DNA of 42,071 bases from an uncultured Clostridia bacterium (lineage in GTDB: Bacteria > Bacillota > Clostridia > Oscillospirales > Ruminococcaceae), in the NCBI GenBank assembly GCA_944382875.1, contig CALWNQ010000021.1, forward strand, positions 1-42,071, in the 5' to 3' direction. Under the pieces are notes generated by a model. It made no database searches and was not told the origin of the DNA. It worked only from the letters and a program-made list of their open reading frames with translations. Shown one piece after another: positions 9,033-18,400 of the stretch. The number at the start of each line of letters is the position of its first letter. Position 1 is the first letter of the stretch. The position numbers were made by a program, and so were the translations under genes.

Positions 9033-9098
9033 ATTAAAGCACAATCCGGGCGGAAAAGCGATAGAGAAGGTTGCGGTAAAGTTGTAAAATATTGCGGT
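9033..9098. promoter_or_regulatory. Divergent control region with two TTGCGGT direct repeats
   Basis: Between the UroD-like gene (minus) and the AraC gene (plus). TTGCGGT occurs at 9071-9077 and 9092-9098, a 21-bp period (two helical turns) as expected for AraC-family half-sites. On the minus strand TGC-TTTAAT (9033-9041) is a possible extended -10 for the UroD-like gene. Regulation by the adjacent AraC protein is inferred. Confidence 0.4.
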
Positions 9099-9113
9099 TT
9101 TGGGAGGAAGCAT

Positions 9114-9980
9114 ATGAATATCACGGACGAAAACTTTTCCCGGTTTTCTATCCCCACTCCGTTCCAGCGGGAAAATCTCTGTTTCAGCGACGGAATGGGC
9201 ATCGAAAACAAGCCGGATTTCCGCATCGACCGGGGTTCCTTTGACAATTATCTGGTGATGTATGTGACGCGCGGCTGTCTGCGGCACGAGCAGTGCGGTG
9301 AAAAAATTGCGGTGATGCCCGGAGAAGCGGTTTTTGTCAATCTCAAGGTGCGGCACCTTTACTATTTCCCGCAGGGGGAATCTTCCTGCATCTGGTGGCT
9401 GCATCTGAACGGCGCGCTGGTGGAGGAGATGGCCGCTCGGATCGGGAAAATCCACCCGCTTCCGCTCAAACTCCGCTGCCCTGCCATGAAGGAGGGGATT
9501 GAAGCCTGCTTTGAAAGCTCGGGCGAAAGTCTGGAGGAAAAACTTGCCCTTTCCGCCCGCATTTATGAGCTCTTGCTGCTCATTCTGCGGGAAGCTTGCC
9601 GCCAGTATCCCGTGTCCGGCGGGGAGGAATCCTCCGGCCGCTTCCGGGAGGAGGCTGCTGCCGTCATCTCCAAGGCAGTGTATGAGCCGGTTTCGCTCGA
9701 AACGCTGGCCGCGCGGATGCACCTTTCCAAATACCACTTCTGCCGCACCTTTCGGGAGCAGTTTGGTCTGCCGCCGATGCAGTACCTCATGCGGGAAAAG
9801 CTCCACATCGCGGGCTATCACCTCCTTTACACCAACGATCGGATTTCCGATATCGCCGAGGCGCTGGGCTTTGGCTCCACGGCCTATTTTTCGCGGGTAT
9901 TTAAGGAGGAGTTCGGCGTTTCCCCCGCTTTTTTTCGGGAGGAGCAGCGCCATTCTTCCCGTCAGATCGACGAAAATTGA
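9114..9980 (+). CDS. AraC-family transcriptional regulator
   Basis: 288 residues from ATG 9114, preceded by GGGAGGAAG; longer upstream starts lack this site. The N-terminal cupin-like sensing region includes VMPGEAVFVNLKVRHLYYFP and WWLHLNG. The C-terminal double helix-turn-helix begins at about 190: VSLETLAARMHLSKYHFCRTFREQFG, then ISDIAEALGFGSTAYFSRVFKEEFGVSP, the canonical AraC signature. It probably senses a small molecule and controls the divergent UroD-like gene and perhaps itself through the repeats in the gap. Confidence 0.88.
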   Translation: MNITDENFSRFSIPTPFQRENLCFSDGMGIENKPDFRIDRGSFDNYLVMYVTRGCLRHEQCGEKIAVMPGEAVFVNLKVRHLYYFPQGESSCIWWLHLNGALVEEMAARIGKIHPLPLKLRCPAMKEGIEACFESSGESLEEKLALSARIYELLLLILREACRQYPVSGGEESSGRFREEAAAVISKAVYEPVSLETLAARMHLSKYHFCRTFREQFGLPPMQYLMREKLHIAGYHLLYTNDRISDIAEALGFGSTAYFSRVFKEEFGVSPAFFREEQRHSSRQIDEN

Positions 9981-9988
9981 AAAAATGC

Positions 9989-10016
9989 TTGTAATCTTTG
10001 GAAAAACTGGTATAAT
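9989..10016 (+). promoter_or_regulatory. Sigma-A promoter for the MerR-kinase/ECF-S operon
   Basis: TTGTAA, 16 bp, TATAAT preceded by TG (extended -10). It lies about 50 bp upstream of the start at 10067. Confidence 0.65.
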
Positions 10017-10066
10017 GTATGCGTTTACATTAATGTTGAAGTTCACTTTAAGGTTAGGGATTTACG

Positions 10067-11563
10067 ATGGAATACAGTATCCGCGACATGGCAAAACAGG
10101 CGGGAGTTCCCGCGCATGTGCTGCGTTATTATGAAAAAGAGGGGCTGCTCCCCGGTGTGGAGCGGGCCGAAAACGGCTTCCGGCGCTATACCGAAAAGGA
10201 TTTGGAGCAGGTGAAACTGGTTTGTCTTTTGCGAGAAACCGGGATGCCGGTGGCCGAAATCCGCGAGTTTGCCGCACTCGAACAGGGCGGCGGCGAAAAA
10301 CTCCCGCAGCTCCAGGCGCTTTTGGACCGCCATATCGAGAAGCTGAAAGAAGAGCTCCGTGCGGCGGAACGGAATCTATCCCTTTTGGAGGAAACCGCCC
10401 GGCAGTTTGCCGAACAAGGCCGCGAATATGAACAGACCGAACGCCGCGAGTTTGCCGAGCTGCGGGAAGTCCTGCTCAGACAGGCGGAAAAATACCCCCG
10501 GCTTTGTCCGCAGGACGCGGTCAAGCTCATCTATCAAAACGAATTTGGCGGCGGACACATTATTGCCAGCCCCGAATCGAGCCTCCGTTTTTTGCGGGAG
10601 GAAACCGCCCGGCTTTCCCATACGGAGCAGGTGCCCGGCTGGGAGGAAATCGGCGGCGGGCTTTGCCGGCTGGAGCTCCGGGGTCTTTCGGAAGAGATGC
10701 TGCCCACCGTCAACCGGCTTTTTGTCGCCGGTGCGGCGTTGCAAAAAGGGCAGGGGGATTCTTTCTGGCGGAAAATCACGCTGCTCGAAGCGATGGCCAA
10801 AGAGGGCGCGCTGCCGTTTGGGGAAGAGGAGCTTGCCGAATACCTGCGGCTCTACCGGATTGACGGCTGCCATATGGTGAGCCACAGCCGCCGGTATCGG
10901 GAGGAATACGCTCCGGCCTACCGCATCCTGCCCATCCGGTATGCGGTGCTGCTGCCGCTCTTTTTGGAAATCGACCGGGTGATCCGGGAGAAAGGGCGGG
11001 CCGTTCTGGCCATCGACGGCCGGTGCGGCGCCGGGAAGAGCACCTTTGCCGAGCTGTTCCGGGAGGTGTATCAGGCGCCGATACTCCACATGGACGACTT
11101 TTTCCTGCCACCGGCGCTCCGGACGCCGGAGCGGCTGGCCGAACCGGGCGGGAATTTCCACCGGGAGCGCTTTTTGGAGGAAGCTGCCGCCGGCCTGCAA
11201 AGCGGCGGGGGATTCTCCTACCGGGTGTTTGACTGCAGCCGGATGGACTATTACGGCAGCCGGGAAATCCCGCCGTCGATGCTGCGGGTGGTGGAAGGCT
11301 CTTATTCCCTCCATCCCGAGCTGGCGGGGCTTTATGATATCGGTGTGTTTGTCACCTGTCCGCCCGATGTCCAGAAAAAGCGGATTTTTGACCGCAGCGG
11401 ACCGGCGCTTTACCAGCGCTTCCTCCGGGAATGGATCCCAATGGAGGAGCGATATTTTGAAACATTTGGAATCAGGCGGCAATGCCGCTGGATATTGGAT
11501 TCCTCCGTACTGGCGGGATGCTTTGTGCCGCAGGACGGGGAAACAGGAGGTATGGAAAGATGA
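10067..11563 (+). CDS. MerR-type regulator fused to a P-loop (uridine-kinase-like) kinase
   Basis: 498 residues in three parts. Residues 1-75 form a MerR winged helix-turn-helix (YSIRDMAKQAGVPAHVLRYYEKEGLL, then GFRRYTEKDLEQVKLV), followed by a coiled coil to about 145. Residues about 145-300 are an uncharacterised module with AVKLIYQNEFGGGHII. From about 310 there is a P-loop kinase: Walker A AIDGRCGAGKSTF, then ILHMDDFFLPP and RVFDCSRMDYYG, typical of the uridine kinase/phosphoribulokinase family. The C-terminus has the DRSGPALYQRFLREWIPMEERYF segment. Its stop overlaps the start of an ECF S-component gene by ATGA, so the two are translationally coupled. A regulator that also phosphorylates the imported compound is a reasonable inference; substrate unknown. 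Confidence 0.72.
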   Translation: MEYSIRDMAKQAGVPAHVLRYYEKEGLLPGVERAENGFRRYTEKDLEQVKLVCLLRETGMPVAEIREFAALEQGGGEKLPQLQALLDRHIEKLKEELRAAERNLSLLEETARQFAEQGREYEQTERREFAELREVLLRQAEKYPRLCPQDAVKLIYQNEFGGGHIIASPESSLRFLREETARLSHTEQVPGWEEIGGGLCRLELRGLSEEMLPTVNRLFVAGAALQKGQGDSFWRKITLLEAMAKEGALPFGEEELAEYLRLYRIDGCHMVSHSRRYREEYAPAYRILPIRYAVLLPLFLEIDRVIREKGRAVLAIDGRCGAGKSTFAELFREVYQAPILHMDDFFLPPALRTPERLAEPGGNFHRERFLEEAAAGLQSGGGFSYRVFDCSRMDYYGSREIPPSMLRVVEGSYSLHPELAGLYDIGVFVTCPPDVQKKRIFDRSGPALYQRFLREWIPMEERYFETFGIRRQCRWILDSSVLAGCFVPQDGETGGMER

Positions 11564-12084
11564 AAACAAAACAACTGGTTCTGGCCGGGCTGTTTACAGC
11601 GCTCGGCGTTGTCCTGCCGATGGCGTTCCATGCGGTGCCGAATGCGGGAAGCATTCTGCTGCCGATGCACATTCCGGTGCTGCTGTGCGGCTTGGTCTGC
11701 GGCTGGTATTACGGGCTGGCCTGCGGGATTCTGGTGCCGATTCTCTCCCATCTGTTTACCGGGATGCCGCCTGCGGCAATTCTGCCGTCGATGGTTTGTG
11801 AGCTGGCAATTTACGGACTGCTGGCCGGGCTGATTTTCTGGCTGGTCCGCACCGGAAAACTGGTGCTCGACCTGTACATCGGGCTGGTCGGTGCGATGAT
11901 TGGCGGCCGTATCATCTACGGCATCGTCAATGCGCTGATTTTTAGCGCGGGGAATTATTCCCTTTCGGCCTGGGCGACCGCTTCGTTTGTCACAGCGCTG
12001 CCTGGCATCATTATCCAGCTGGTCCTGCTGCCGGCTATTGTATTGGCTCTTTCCAAGGCGCGGCTCATCGAAGCGCGTGCTTAG
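11560..12084 (+). CDS. ECF transporter S component (substrate-binding membrane subunit)
   Basis: 174 residues, almost entirely hydrophobic with about six membrane spans. The N-terminus MKTKQLVLAGLFTALGVVLPM and the PMHIPVLLCGLVCGWYYGLACGILVPIL segment are typical of energy-coupling-factor S components for vitamins or nucleobase-like compounds. The ATG overlaps the stop of the MerR-kinase gene and follows AGGAGGTATGGAAAG. No dedicated ECF ATPase or T subunit is nearby, so it would share a general ECF module. Pairing with a kinase suggests import followed by phosphorylation; the ligand is not predictable here. Confidence 0.8.
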   Translation: MKTKQLVLAGLFTALGVVLPMAFHAVPNAGSILLPMHIPVLLCGLVCGWYYGLACGILVPILSHLFTGMPPAAILPSMVCELAIYGLLAGLIFWLVRTGKLVLDLYIGLVGAMIGGRIIYGIVNALIFSAGNYSLSAWATASFVTALPGIIIQLVLLPAIVLALSKARLIEARA

Positions 12085-12124
12085 ATAGAAGTTACTTCAA
12101 AAAAATTCCGCCGGTAAAAAAATT

Positions 12125-12165
12125 CCGCCGGTTCTGTTGATGCAGAACCGGCGGTTCTATTTTTT
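12125..12165. terminator. Intrinsic terminator after the ECF-S gene
   Basis: A perfect 12-bp stem (12125-12136 with 12143-12154), a 6-nt loop and a T-rich tail. It also faces the 3' end of the convergent reductase gene. Confidence 0.85.
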
Positions 12166-12168
12166 CGA

Positions 12169-12789
12169 TTACCGGATAAAGTTGGTTTTGTTTCCGGTTT
12201 CCGCCTGCGGCGGGAGGATTCCTGCTTTCTTTCCGGCTTCGATACAGCGGAGCAGCCAGCTCAGATTGGCGGCGGCATTGCGCATGGTCTGGAGTCCTTC
12301 GGCGTCCTGCAAAACCTCGGTGGGGGTGTTGCCGTGTACCATGGTCCAGTAGCTGGAGGAAACAACCGGCATTTCGCTGATGGTAAAATGCTTCTGGATG
12401 GCGTCAAGCGAAGCGGTTGTACCGGCGCGGCGGGCAGAAACGACCGCAAAGCCCGGTTTGTGGGCAAAGGCCGGTTTGCCGGCGTAAAAGGCACGGTCAA
12501 GCGCCGAAAGGAGCCGTCCGCTCGGATGGGCATAATAGACCGGGGAGCCAAAGACAAAACCGTCTGATTCTGCGGCCTTTTGAATCAGGGTGTTGACACA
12601 GTCATCGTTAAAGACACAGGCGTTTCTGTTGCAGCCGCCGCAGCCGATGCAGTCCCGGATGGGGCCTTTGCCGAGCTGGAAAATCTCGCACTCGATGCCG
12701 TCGCGTTCCAGCACCCGGGCAACCTCCGAAAGCGCGATGAATGTGCAACCATTTTCCCGGCTGCTGCCGTTGACAAGCAAAACCTTCAC
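12169..12789 (-). CDS. Flavodoxin-fold NAD(P)H-dependent oxidoreductase
   Basis: 206 residues starting with GTG 12789, 8 nt after GGGAGG. The N-terminal KVLLVNGSSRENGCT is the FMN phosphate-binding loop of the NADPH-dependent FMN reductase/iron-sulfur flavoprotein group. CIGCGGCNRNACVFNDDC (residues about 47-64) is a Cys cluster seen in iron-sulfur flavoprotein relatives, and GFVFGSPVYYAHPSG is the second flavin loop. It likely carries out electron transfer or quinone/nitro-compound reduction in the cytoplasm; the partner is unknown. Confidence 0.8.
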   Translation of the reverse strand: MKVLLVNGSSRENGCTFIALSEVARVLERDGIECEIFQLGKGPIRDCIGCGGCNRNACVFNDDCVNTLIQKAAESDGFVFGSPVYYAHPSGRLLSALDRAFYAGKPAFAHKPGFAVVSARRAGTTASLDAIQKHFTISEMPVVSSSYWTMVHGNTPTEVLQDAEGLQTMRNAAANLSWLLRCIEAGKKAGILPPQAETGNKTNFIR

Positions 12790-12821
12790 AATACATTCCT
12801 CCCTGTGATATACTTATCTTT

Positions 12822-12850
12822 AGTATAGCGCTCATTTTTGTTATTGGCAA
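12822..12850 (-). promoter_or_regulatory. Sigma-A promoter of the flavodoxin-fold reductase
   Basis: Minus strand: TTGCCA, 17 bp, TATACT, ending about 33 bp before the GTG start. Confidence 0.65.
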
Positions 12851-12910
12851 GGGGAATTTTGAAACATTCTGCCGCCGGACGGCACATATATACAGAGAGG
12901 GGGCGGGAGG

Positions 12911-13399
12911 ATGGAACCGATTGAGGCGTTTTACCGGGAATATGCGGATGGCCTGCGCCGGTATCTGCTCTCGCTTTGTCGGGATACAGCCGAAGCGGAA
13001 GAACTGCTGGCCGAAACATTTTTCCAGGCGCTCCGGGCGCTGCCGCGGTACCGTGGGGAGGCTTCTCCTTATGTCTGGCTTTGCGGAATCGGCCGCCGGG
13101 TTTGGCTGCGGAGTTTGCGGCGCAAAACAGCACTGCCGCTCGAAGAGGCGCAGCTTGCCCTCTATCTGGAAGAAAGCCCCGCCGACCGGGCTGAAACCCG
13201 CCTGCTGCTTTCCCGCACGCGGGAGCTGGTGGCAAAGCTTGATGACAGGAGCCGGGTGGTGGTGGAACTGCGGACCGAAGGGTATTCCTACCGGGAAATC
13301 GGGCAGAAATGCGGACTGAATGAGAGTACGGCGCGGGTTTTGGACTGCCGCGCCAGGAAAAAGCTGCGGGAAACGCTGCAAAAGGAGGGATTGCTGTGA
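12911..13399 (+). CDS. ECF-type RNA polymerase sigma factor
   Basis: 162 residues, normal for extracytoplasmic-function sigma factors. Region 2 lies at the N-terminus (FYREYADGLRRYLLSLCRDTAEAEELLAETFFQALRALPRYRG) and region 4 at the C-terminus (LDDRSRVVVELRTEGYSYREIGQKCGLNESTARVLDCRARKKL). Its stop overlaps the GTG start of a zinc-finger membrane protein (GTGA), the classic sigma/anti-sigma arrangement. The signal sensed is unknown. Confidence 0.88.
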   Translation: MEPIEAFYREYADGLRRYLLSLCRDTAEAEELLAETFFQALRALPRYRGEASPYVWLCGIGRRVWLRSLRRKTALPLEEAQLALYLEESPADRAETRLLLSRTRELVAKLDDRSRVVVELRTEGYSYREIGQKCGLNESTARVLDCRARKKLRETLQKEGLL

Positions 13400-13932
13400 G
13401 CCGGATTGGATGCGGTGCCTGCCGGGACTTGCTGCCGCTGGTGGAAGACGGAGTTGCAAGCGAGGAGAGCAGGCTGCTGGTGGAAGAGCATCTGCAAAGC
13501 TGTGAAAGCTGCCGCCGGGAGGCGGGAAAAGCGGCTCCGATGGAGGAGCCGGTAAAAAACCTGCCCGATTCCGCTCTGCATCGGTTGCGCAGGTGGCTGC
13601 TGCTGTGGGGTGGGCTGCTTGTTTTTGCCGGATGTGTGTGCGGGATTCTGCTCACCTATTCGGCAGGGATGTTTTACAATTTCCTGCTGATGCCGGCAGC
13701 CGGGGCGGTTTCGTTGCTTCTGTTTGGGAAGAAGGGGCTGCTGGCGGCGCCTGCCGTTGGACTGGCCGCCTTTTTGTGGATGGGCAGCCGGACACTGGCC
13801 GAGGGTGGAAAGCTCTCTGAATTTGCGGCAAACTGGCCATATGCGGTGATCTACGCGCTGCTCTGCCTGTTGGGGGCAGCGGTGGCTGCGCTGCTGCGGT
13901 TTGCGTTCCGAAAGGAGGGACGGAATGAATAA
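13396..13932 (+). CDS. Membrane anti-sigma factor with N-terminal zinc finger
   Basis: 178 residues. The N-terminus carries CGACRDLLPL and HLQSCESC (H-x3-C-x2-C), the zinc-binding anti-sigma motif. About four hydrophobic spans follow (from about residue 64 to 172). The gene starts inside the stop of the sigma gene and ends 8 bp past the start of the next gene. It should hold the sigma factor at the membrane until a signal releases it. Confidence 0.82.
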   Translation: MSRIGCGACRDLLPLVEDGVASEESRLLVEEHLQSCESCRREAGKAAPMEEPVKNLPDSALHRLRRWLLLWGGLLVFAGCVCGILLTYSAGMFYNFLLMPAAGAVSLLLFGKKGLLAAPAVGLAAFLWMGSRTLAEGGKLSEFAANWPYAVIYALLCLLGAAVAALLRFAFRKEGRNE

Positions 13933-14674
13933 GGGAAAACGGCTGCTCAAAGTTTTGGCCGGAGTGATTGGTTTCGGCATTATTGGAATCTTGGTTTGGA
14001 TTACCGTTTCTTTTACCGGGGATCCGGTGTCCGCCTTGCTGGCAACTTCCGGCATCCGGCGGTATGTAGCCGAAACCTATCCGGGCCGCGGATTTGAAAC
14101 GGATTGGGCTTCTTACAGCTTTAAAACGGGGGATTATTTCTCGATGGTGCGGGATCCCGAAAGCCCGGACACCGTCTTTTCGGTGAGCTGGCGGGGCGGG
14201 GAGATCCGGTACGACAATTATTCCTTTGAAGTGGAGGAATGCAACACAACGCTGCGCCGCTTTTCGGAGGAATACGACCGTCTGGTGGAGGAAGCGGTCA
14301 GCCGGGATTTTCCGTATGAAACCGAGCTCTGCTACGGAGATTTGCAGCTTTCGGGAAAATGGCCGGGGCTGCGGCTGGACGCCGTTTTTTCGCTGGAAGA
14401 GATTCCGGGCGGGACGGTTTGCGTCTGGGTGACGGGGGAGGAGCAGGACATCGAAACGATGGCGGAATGCCTGCTTGCGCTCGATGCGGCGATGGAAAAG
14501 GCCGGCATTCCGGTGGAGCGGTACTCTTTGTCGCTGCGGGCGCCGGAAAAGGGCGGCGGACTGTCGGTATTTGATTACCCGGCGGAACAAGTGGTGTCGG
14601 ACGGATTGGCCGGCCGGCTGGAACAATACCTGGAAGACTGGGACGGCACCGCCGATACCAAAGAAAACGGATGA
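13925..14674 (+). CDS. Membrane-anchored YfjL-like protein of unknown function
   Basis: 249 residues from ATG 13925, overlapping the anti-sigma gene by 8 bp; the AAAGGAGGG site inside that gene fits this start. One N-terminal membrane span (about 9-30) is followed by an extracytoplasmic domain. The segment GDPVSALLATSGIRRYVAETYP resembles the start of the YfjL-like domain found in Gram-positive membrane proteins. No catalytic residues are recognisable. As third gene of a sigma/anti-sigma operon it may take part in signal sensing or be the main output. Confidence 0.55.
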   Translation: MNKGKRLLKVLAGVIGFGIIGILVWITVSFTGDPVSALLATSGIRRYVAETYPGRGFETDWASYSFKTGDYFSMVRDPESPDTVFSVSWRGGEIRYDNYSFEVEECNTTLRRFSEEYDRLVEEAVSRDFPYETELCYGDLQLSGKWPGLRLDAVFSLEEIPGGTVCVWVTGEEQDIETMAECLLALDAAMEKAGIPVERYSLSLRAPEKGGGLSVFDYPAEQVVSDGLAGRLEQYLEDWDGTADTKENG

Positions 14675-14685
14675 GCGGGCGGCTC

Positions 14686-14714
14686 TTGCAAAAAAACGGA
14701 AAAAGCGGTACAAT
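14686..14714 (+). promoter_or_regulatory. Sigma-A promoter for the PHP gene
   Basis: TTGCAA, 17 bp, TACAAT, just after the YfjL-like gene and 39 bp before the ATG at 14753. Confidence 0.65.
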
Positions 14715-14752
14715 AATACCGGAATTTCTGTGATTTGCGAAAGGAGAGGCTT

Positions 14753-15433
14753 ATGCTGTATCGATATGAACTGCACTGCCACACCAAAGGGGTGAGTCGG
14801 TGCGGAAAAGTGCTTCCCGAAGAGGGAGCCGAGCTTTATTACAAAGAAGGATACCAAGGCGTTGTGGTGACCGACCATATGAACTCCGATACTTTCCCCG
14901 ACAAATGGGCCGACGCGCCGTGGGAGGACAAGATGGAGCGCTTTTTGAGCGGGTACCGCCGGTTCCGAGATGCCGCTGCCGGGCGGATGGATGTCCTTTT
15001 CGGAATGGAGATCCGTTTCCCGCAAAATTCCAACGATTATCTGGTCTATGGATTTGACGAAGCCTTTTTATTTGCGCATCCCGATATTATGCAGATGGAT
15101 GTCAAATCCTTTTCGGCGCTTGCGCGCGAAAACGGCTTGCTTTTTTATCAGGCGCATCCGTTCCGCGACGGCATTACGGTGGTGAATCCTGCTTATTTGG
15201 ACGGGATGGAGACCTATAACGGCCATCCGCGCCACGAAGCCCGCAACGACATCGCCAAAGCGTGGGCGGAGAAGTACGGTTTACTGCAGATCGGCGGTTC
15301 CGACTTCCACGAGCCGGACGCATACGGCACAGCTGGGATTCTGACCGACCGGCGGATTACAAACAACGAAGAGCTGCTCGCGGTGCTCCGTTCGCAGCCG
15401 CAGATCTACCGGGGCGAGTGCCGGAAAGGCTGA
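14753..15433 (+). CDS. PHP-domain metal-dependent hydrolase
   Basis: 226 residues from ATG 14753, which follows AAAGGAGAGG. PHP (polymerase and histidinol phosphatase) metal ligands are in order: YELHCHT (H8, H10), VTDHMN, GMEIRF, QAHPFR, YNGHPRH and GGSDFHE. Stand-alone PHP proteins are phosphoesterases such as histidinol phosphatase or nucleoside 3',5'-bisphosphate phosphatase; which applies here cannot be decided. It has its own promoter and terminator, so it is monocistronic. Confidence 0.82.
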   Translation: MLYRYELHCHTKGVSRCGKVLPEEGAELYYKEGYQGVVVTDHMNSDTFPDKWADAPWEDKMERFLSGYRRFRDAAAGRMDVLFGMEIRFPQNSNDYLVYGFDEAFLFAHPDIMQMDVKSFSALARENGLLFYQAHPFRDGITVVNPAYLDGMETYNGHPRHEARNDIAKAWAEKYGLLQIGGSDFHEPDAYGTAGILTDRRITNNEELLAVLRSQPQIYRGECRKG

Positions 15434-15437
15434 CAGT

Positions 15438-15469
15438 AAAAAAGAGGCTTCTCAAAAGCCTCTTTTTTT
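15438..15469. terminator. Bidirectional terminator between PHP and TIR genes
   Basis: A-run plus AGAGGCTT, short loop CTCA, then AAGCCTCT with a T-run (15438-15450 with 15456-15469). It is symmetric, so it can end both convergent genes. Confidence 0.85.
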
Positions 15470-15471
15470 CG

Positions 15472-18400
15472 TTATTGTGCAGGGAAAACCACAGCCGGTT
15501 TGCCGCCAAAGGTTGTGTTCCCCGGCATGCTGAGCGAAAACTCTTCCCCGCTGCGGAGGATTCCGGCTTCCCAAGCGCCGCCTTCTTCCCGCAGCCGCTG
15601 GAAATGCTGCGGGCTGGCAATCGGCGTGCCGTTTGCCATGCGGATGATATCGTCCTGCAAAATGCCGGTCTGGGAAGCTTCGGGAGAAAGGCTTGTAACC
15701 TGGATGCCAGCTTTTGCGTCCAGAGCGTTGATCCAGCTTGCCAATGTCTCAGAGCTGATCTTTTCCCGCCAGTTCAGCGCTGCCGCAAAGGAGAGCCAGT
15801 CGAGCAGCAGGTCTTCTGCGTAGGAATCTTCTCCCAGCGCGCTGCGGAGCATCGCAATCCACTGGTTTGCCGTATCGGCTGCGGACTGCGCGTCGCCCGT
15901 CATCAGGGAGGCGAACAGCATCGGCTCCGCCGCCAGCAGCTCCGTTTCGGGATTTTGCATGCAGACTTCAGCCAGTCCGAGCAGTTCATCCGCCCCGGCT
16001 TCCCCAGCTAAAATGCCGGCGATCGTTTGGGAATACAGGGCGGAATATTGCAGCTGGATGTCCGGGTTTGTTTCCAGAAAGCTGGCAATTTCCCGCAAAG
16101 CAGCGTCGATTTCCCCGTCGTAATCCCGGGTATCGTCCAGTGTTGCCAGCAGATTGGAGGTGTAGTTGGAGAAGGTGAGGTCGATCCCCATTTCCGCGGC
16201 ATACCGGTATGCGTTTCGAAGGCCGCTGATTGCGCTGCCCATCCAGCCCATCAGCCCCTCTGTCCGTGCTGCGTTGTTGACGAGTGTGTAGAGGTTGTCG
16301 GCGTCCAGAATTTCAAAGGAAACCTTGCCTTGTTCCATTTCCTTCCAGAGCGATTCGGTGCGTTCAAACCAGGCATCGGTACCATAGTCTTCCGCTGCCT
16401 GCAGCTCGTTTATGATCGCGCTTGCTTCCGGGAGTGCTTCTTGGGAGCTGCTGTCAGCGGTTTCTGTCTGATCGGTGCCGGATTCCAGCCAGCCTTTTTG
16501 CCATCCGGTAATCAGACTGCCCCAGTTCCCGGTTCGTTCCGGCAGGGAAGACGGCTGTTTGGAAATAAGCTCCTGTTTTTCACCGGTTTCCAGACAGCTC
16601 AGGTTTTGCAGCATCGCAACTGCCGCCCGGTCCGGTTCCGGGAAAACAAGCTGACGGCTGTGCAGGCCGGTTTTGTCCTGCCAGCAGAGCGCGCCGGTTT
16701 CGGTAAAGGATGCGGCGGAAATTTCCCCGTTTGCCGGGACTGTTTCCAAAAGCAGGCCGTTTTGGAGGTCCCAGATTTCAACAGCGCCGGCAGTTTCAAA
16801 GGATACGCTGCCCGATTCTGCCTGCTTTTCTTCCAGTACCGCGGCCAGATACCGCTGTTCCCCGTCGCAGAGCAGGGCGGAAAGGGTGCCGCTCTGTTGA
16901 GGGGTGATGCGGATTTTGGGGGCTTCTTCCTCTTCATAAAGAAGAAGGCTTCCCTCCGGGGTTTCGGCGGCGAACAGGCTGCTCAGCGGCCAGACTGCTG
17001 AGATGGCGGAGCCGCCGGTATCGAGCTGCTGCGGTTCGCCGAGCTTTCCGTTCTGCGCGTCGAGCAGAATCCGGACCAGAACCGGCAGGAACCGGCTGTA
17101 GGCCACCACGGCATTTTCTTCGGGCAGCAGCGCCACCTTTTCCGCCTGCGCGGGAAGCCGGCAGCGGTCGGCTTCGGTGCCGTCCTTATTCCACAGGATG
17201 AGTTCCAGTCCGGAAAGTTCCAGCGTCATGCCGGTTTCGGTTTGAGCGGTGAGCCAGGCGGAGGTGTCCGGCAGCGAGGGAAGCTCCTGCGGGAGATCTG
17301 TCTGAATATCCGGGCGGATAACATTGTAGGTGGTGACTATTTCACCGGTTTGGACGGCAATGATTCCCTCCGGCAGCATTGCCGCTGATTCGATTTCGTC
17401 CGACAAAAGGGGCGCCAGGATTTCGCGCGGCTGTGTCCAGTCCCAGACGCGGACAAAGTCCCGTCCCCAAACCAGCAGCCGCGCCGGATTTTCGGGATCA
17501 AACTGCGCGCCCCGGATCAGTTCCCGCGGGTTTTGCTCCGAAGCAAAGAGGAGTTCCCCATCGGTATTGTAGACCGCAAAGCTGCTGCCGGTGTTCCAGC
17601 CCGCAATGTGGTAGGGGTTGCCATAGAGAAGTGCGATTGTTTCGCCGTCGGCGCTGAATGCCGCGCCGGTCAGGGCAGAATGATACTGCTGCACCCGCAT
17701 CCGGACAAATAAGGTTTCCGTTTCCGCGAGCATCACATGGGAGCCGGCCGAAACCAGCAGGTAACGGGCATCCTCCGAAAGCCAGAACTGATGCTGCGGC
17801 ATGAGGACCTGTTCGGCTGCATCTTCCGGGAAAATATCCGCCAGGTCGATTCGCGCCGTTTCGTGGGGGGAACCTGTTTCGTCCCATTCATAGCGAGAAA
17901 GGTATCCGCCATAAGCCACGACTGCCGCGTTTGAGCTAACTGCCAGCGCTGTTGGGGTTTCCAGCCCGGTTGGCTCCGAAATACCGCTGCTTTGTTCGGT
18001 TGGAAACGGCAGTTCCAGCATGATTTTGGTTTCGGGATGATAGAAAAGAAAGCTTTCATTCCCCCGGAACGTCCAGTATCCGGCTGAAGCGCCTGCGAAA
18101 ACGGTGCCGTCCGCCTCAATTCGGGCGGGATTTGTTCCGTCTGTGCCGGTGGCATACCAGCCGTCCGTATCCTGGAAGAGCAGGAAATCCCCACAGGCTG
18201 AAACAGCACCAGCCGGCAGGATAGCGCCCTGTGTTACAATTCCGGCTGTTTCACTCTCCCAAACCGGCCAGTGCCAATCCTGCAGCAGCAGCGCGGCTCC
18301 GGCAGAGGCGGCGGACTGCTCCGGCGAGAGCGAAAGTGCTTCCGCGAAATAGGCGAGTGCTTCCTGTGGCGACTGGGAAGCGGCGTAATCTTCGCCCTGT

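Noticed and set aside
9009-10046. Long minus-strand open frame upstream of the UroD-like start
   Set aside because: It runs antisense through the AraC gene and its composition is that of a shadow; the ATG at 9008 has the ribosome site and the family homology starts there.
12855-12895. ECF-style autoregulatory promoter (TGAAAC) before the sigma gene
   Set aside because: No CGTC-type -10 at proper spacing; the GCCGGACGGC palindrome is not enough.
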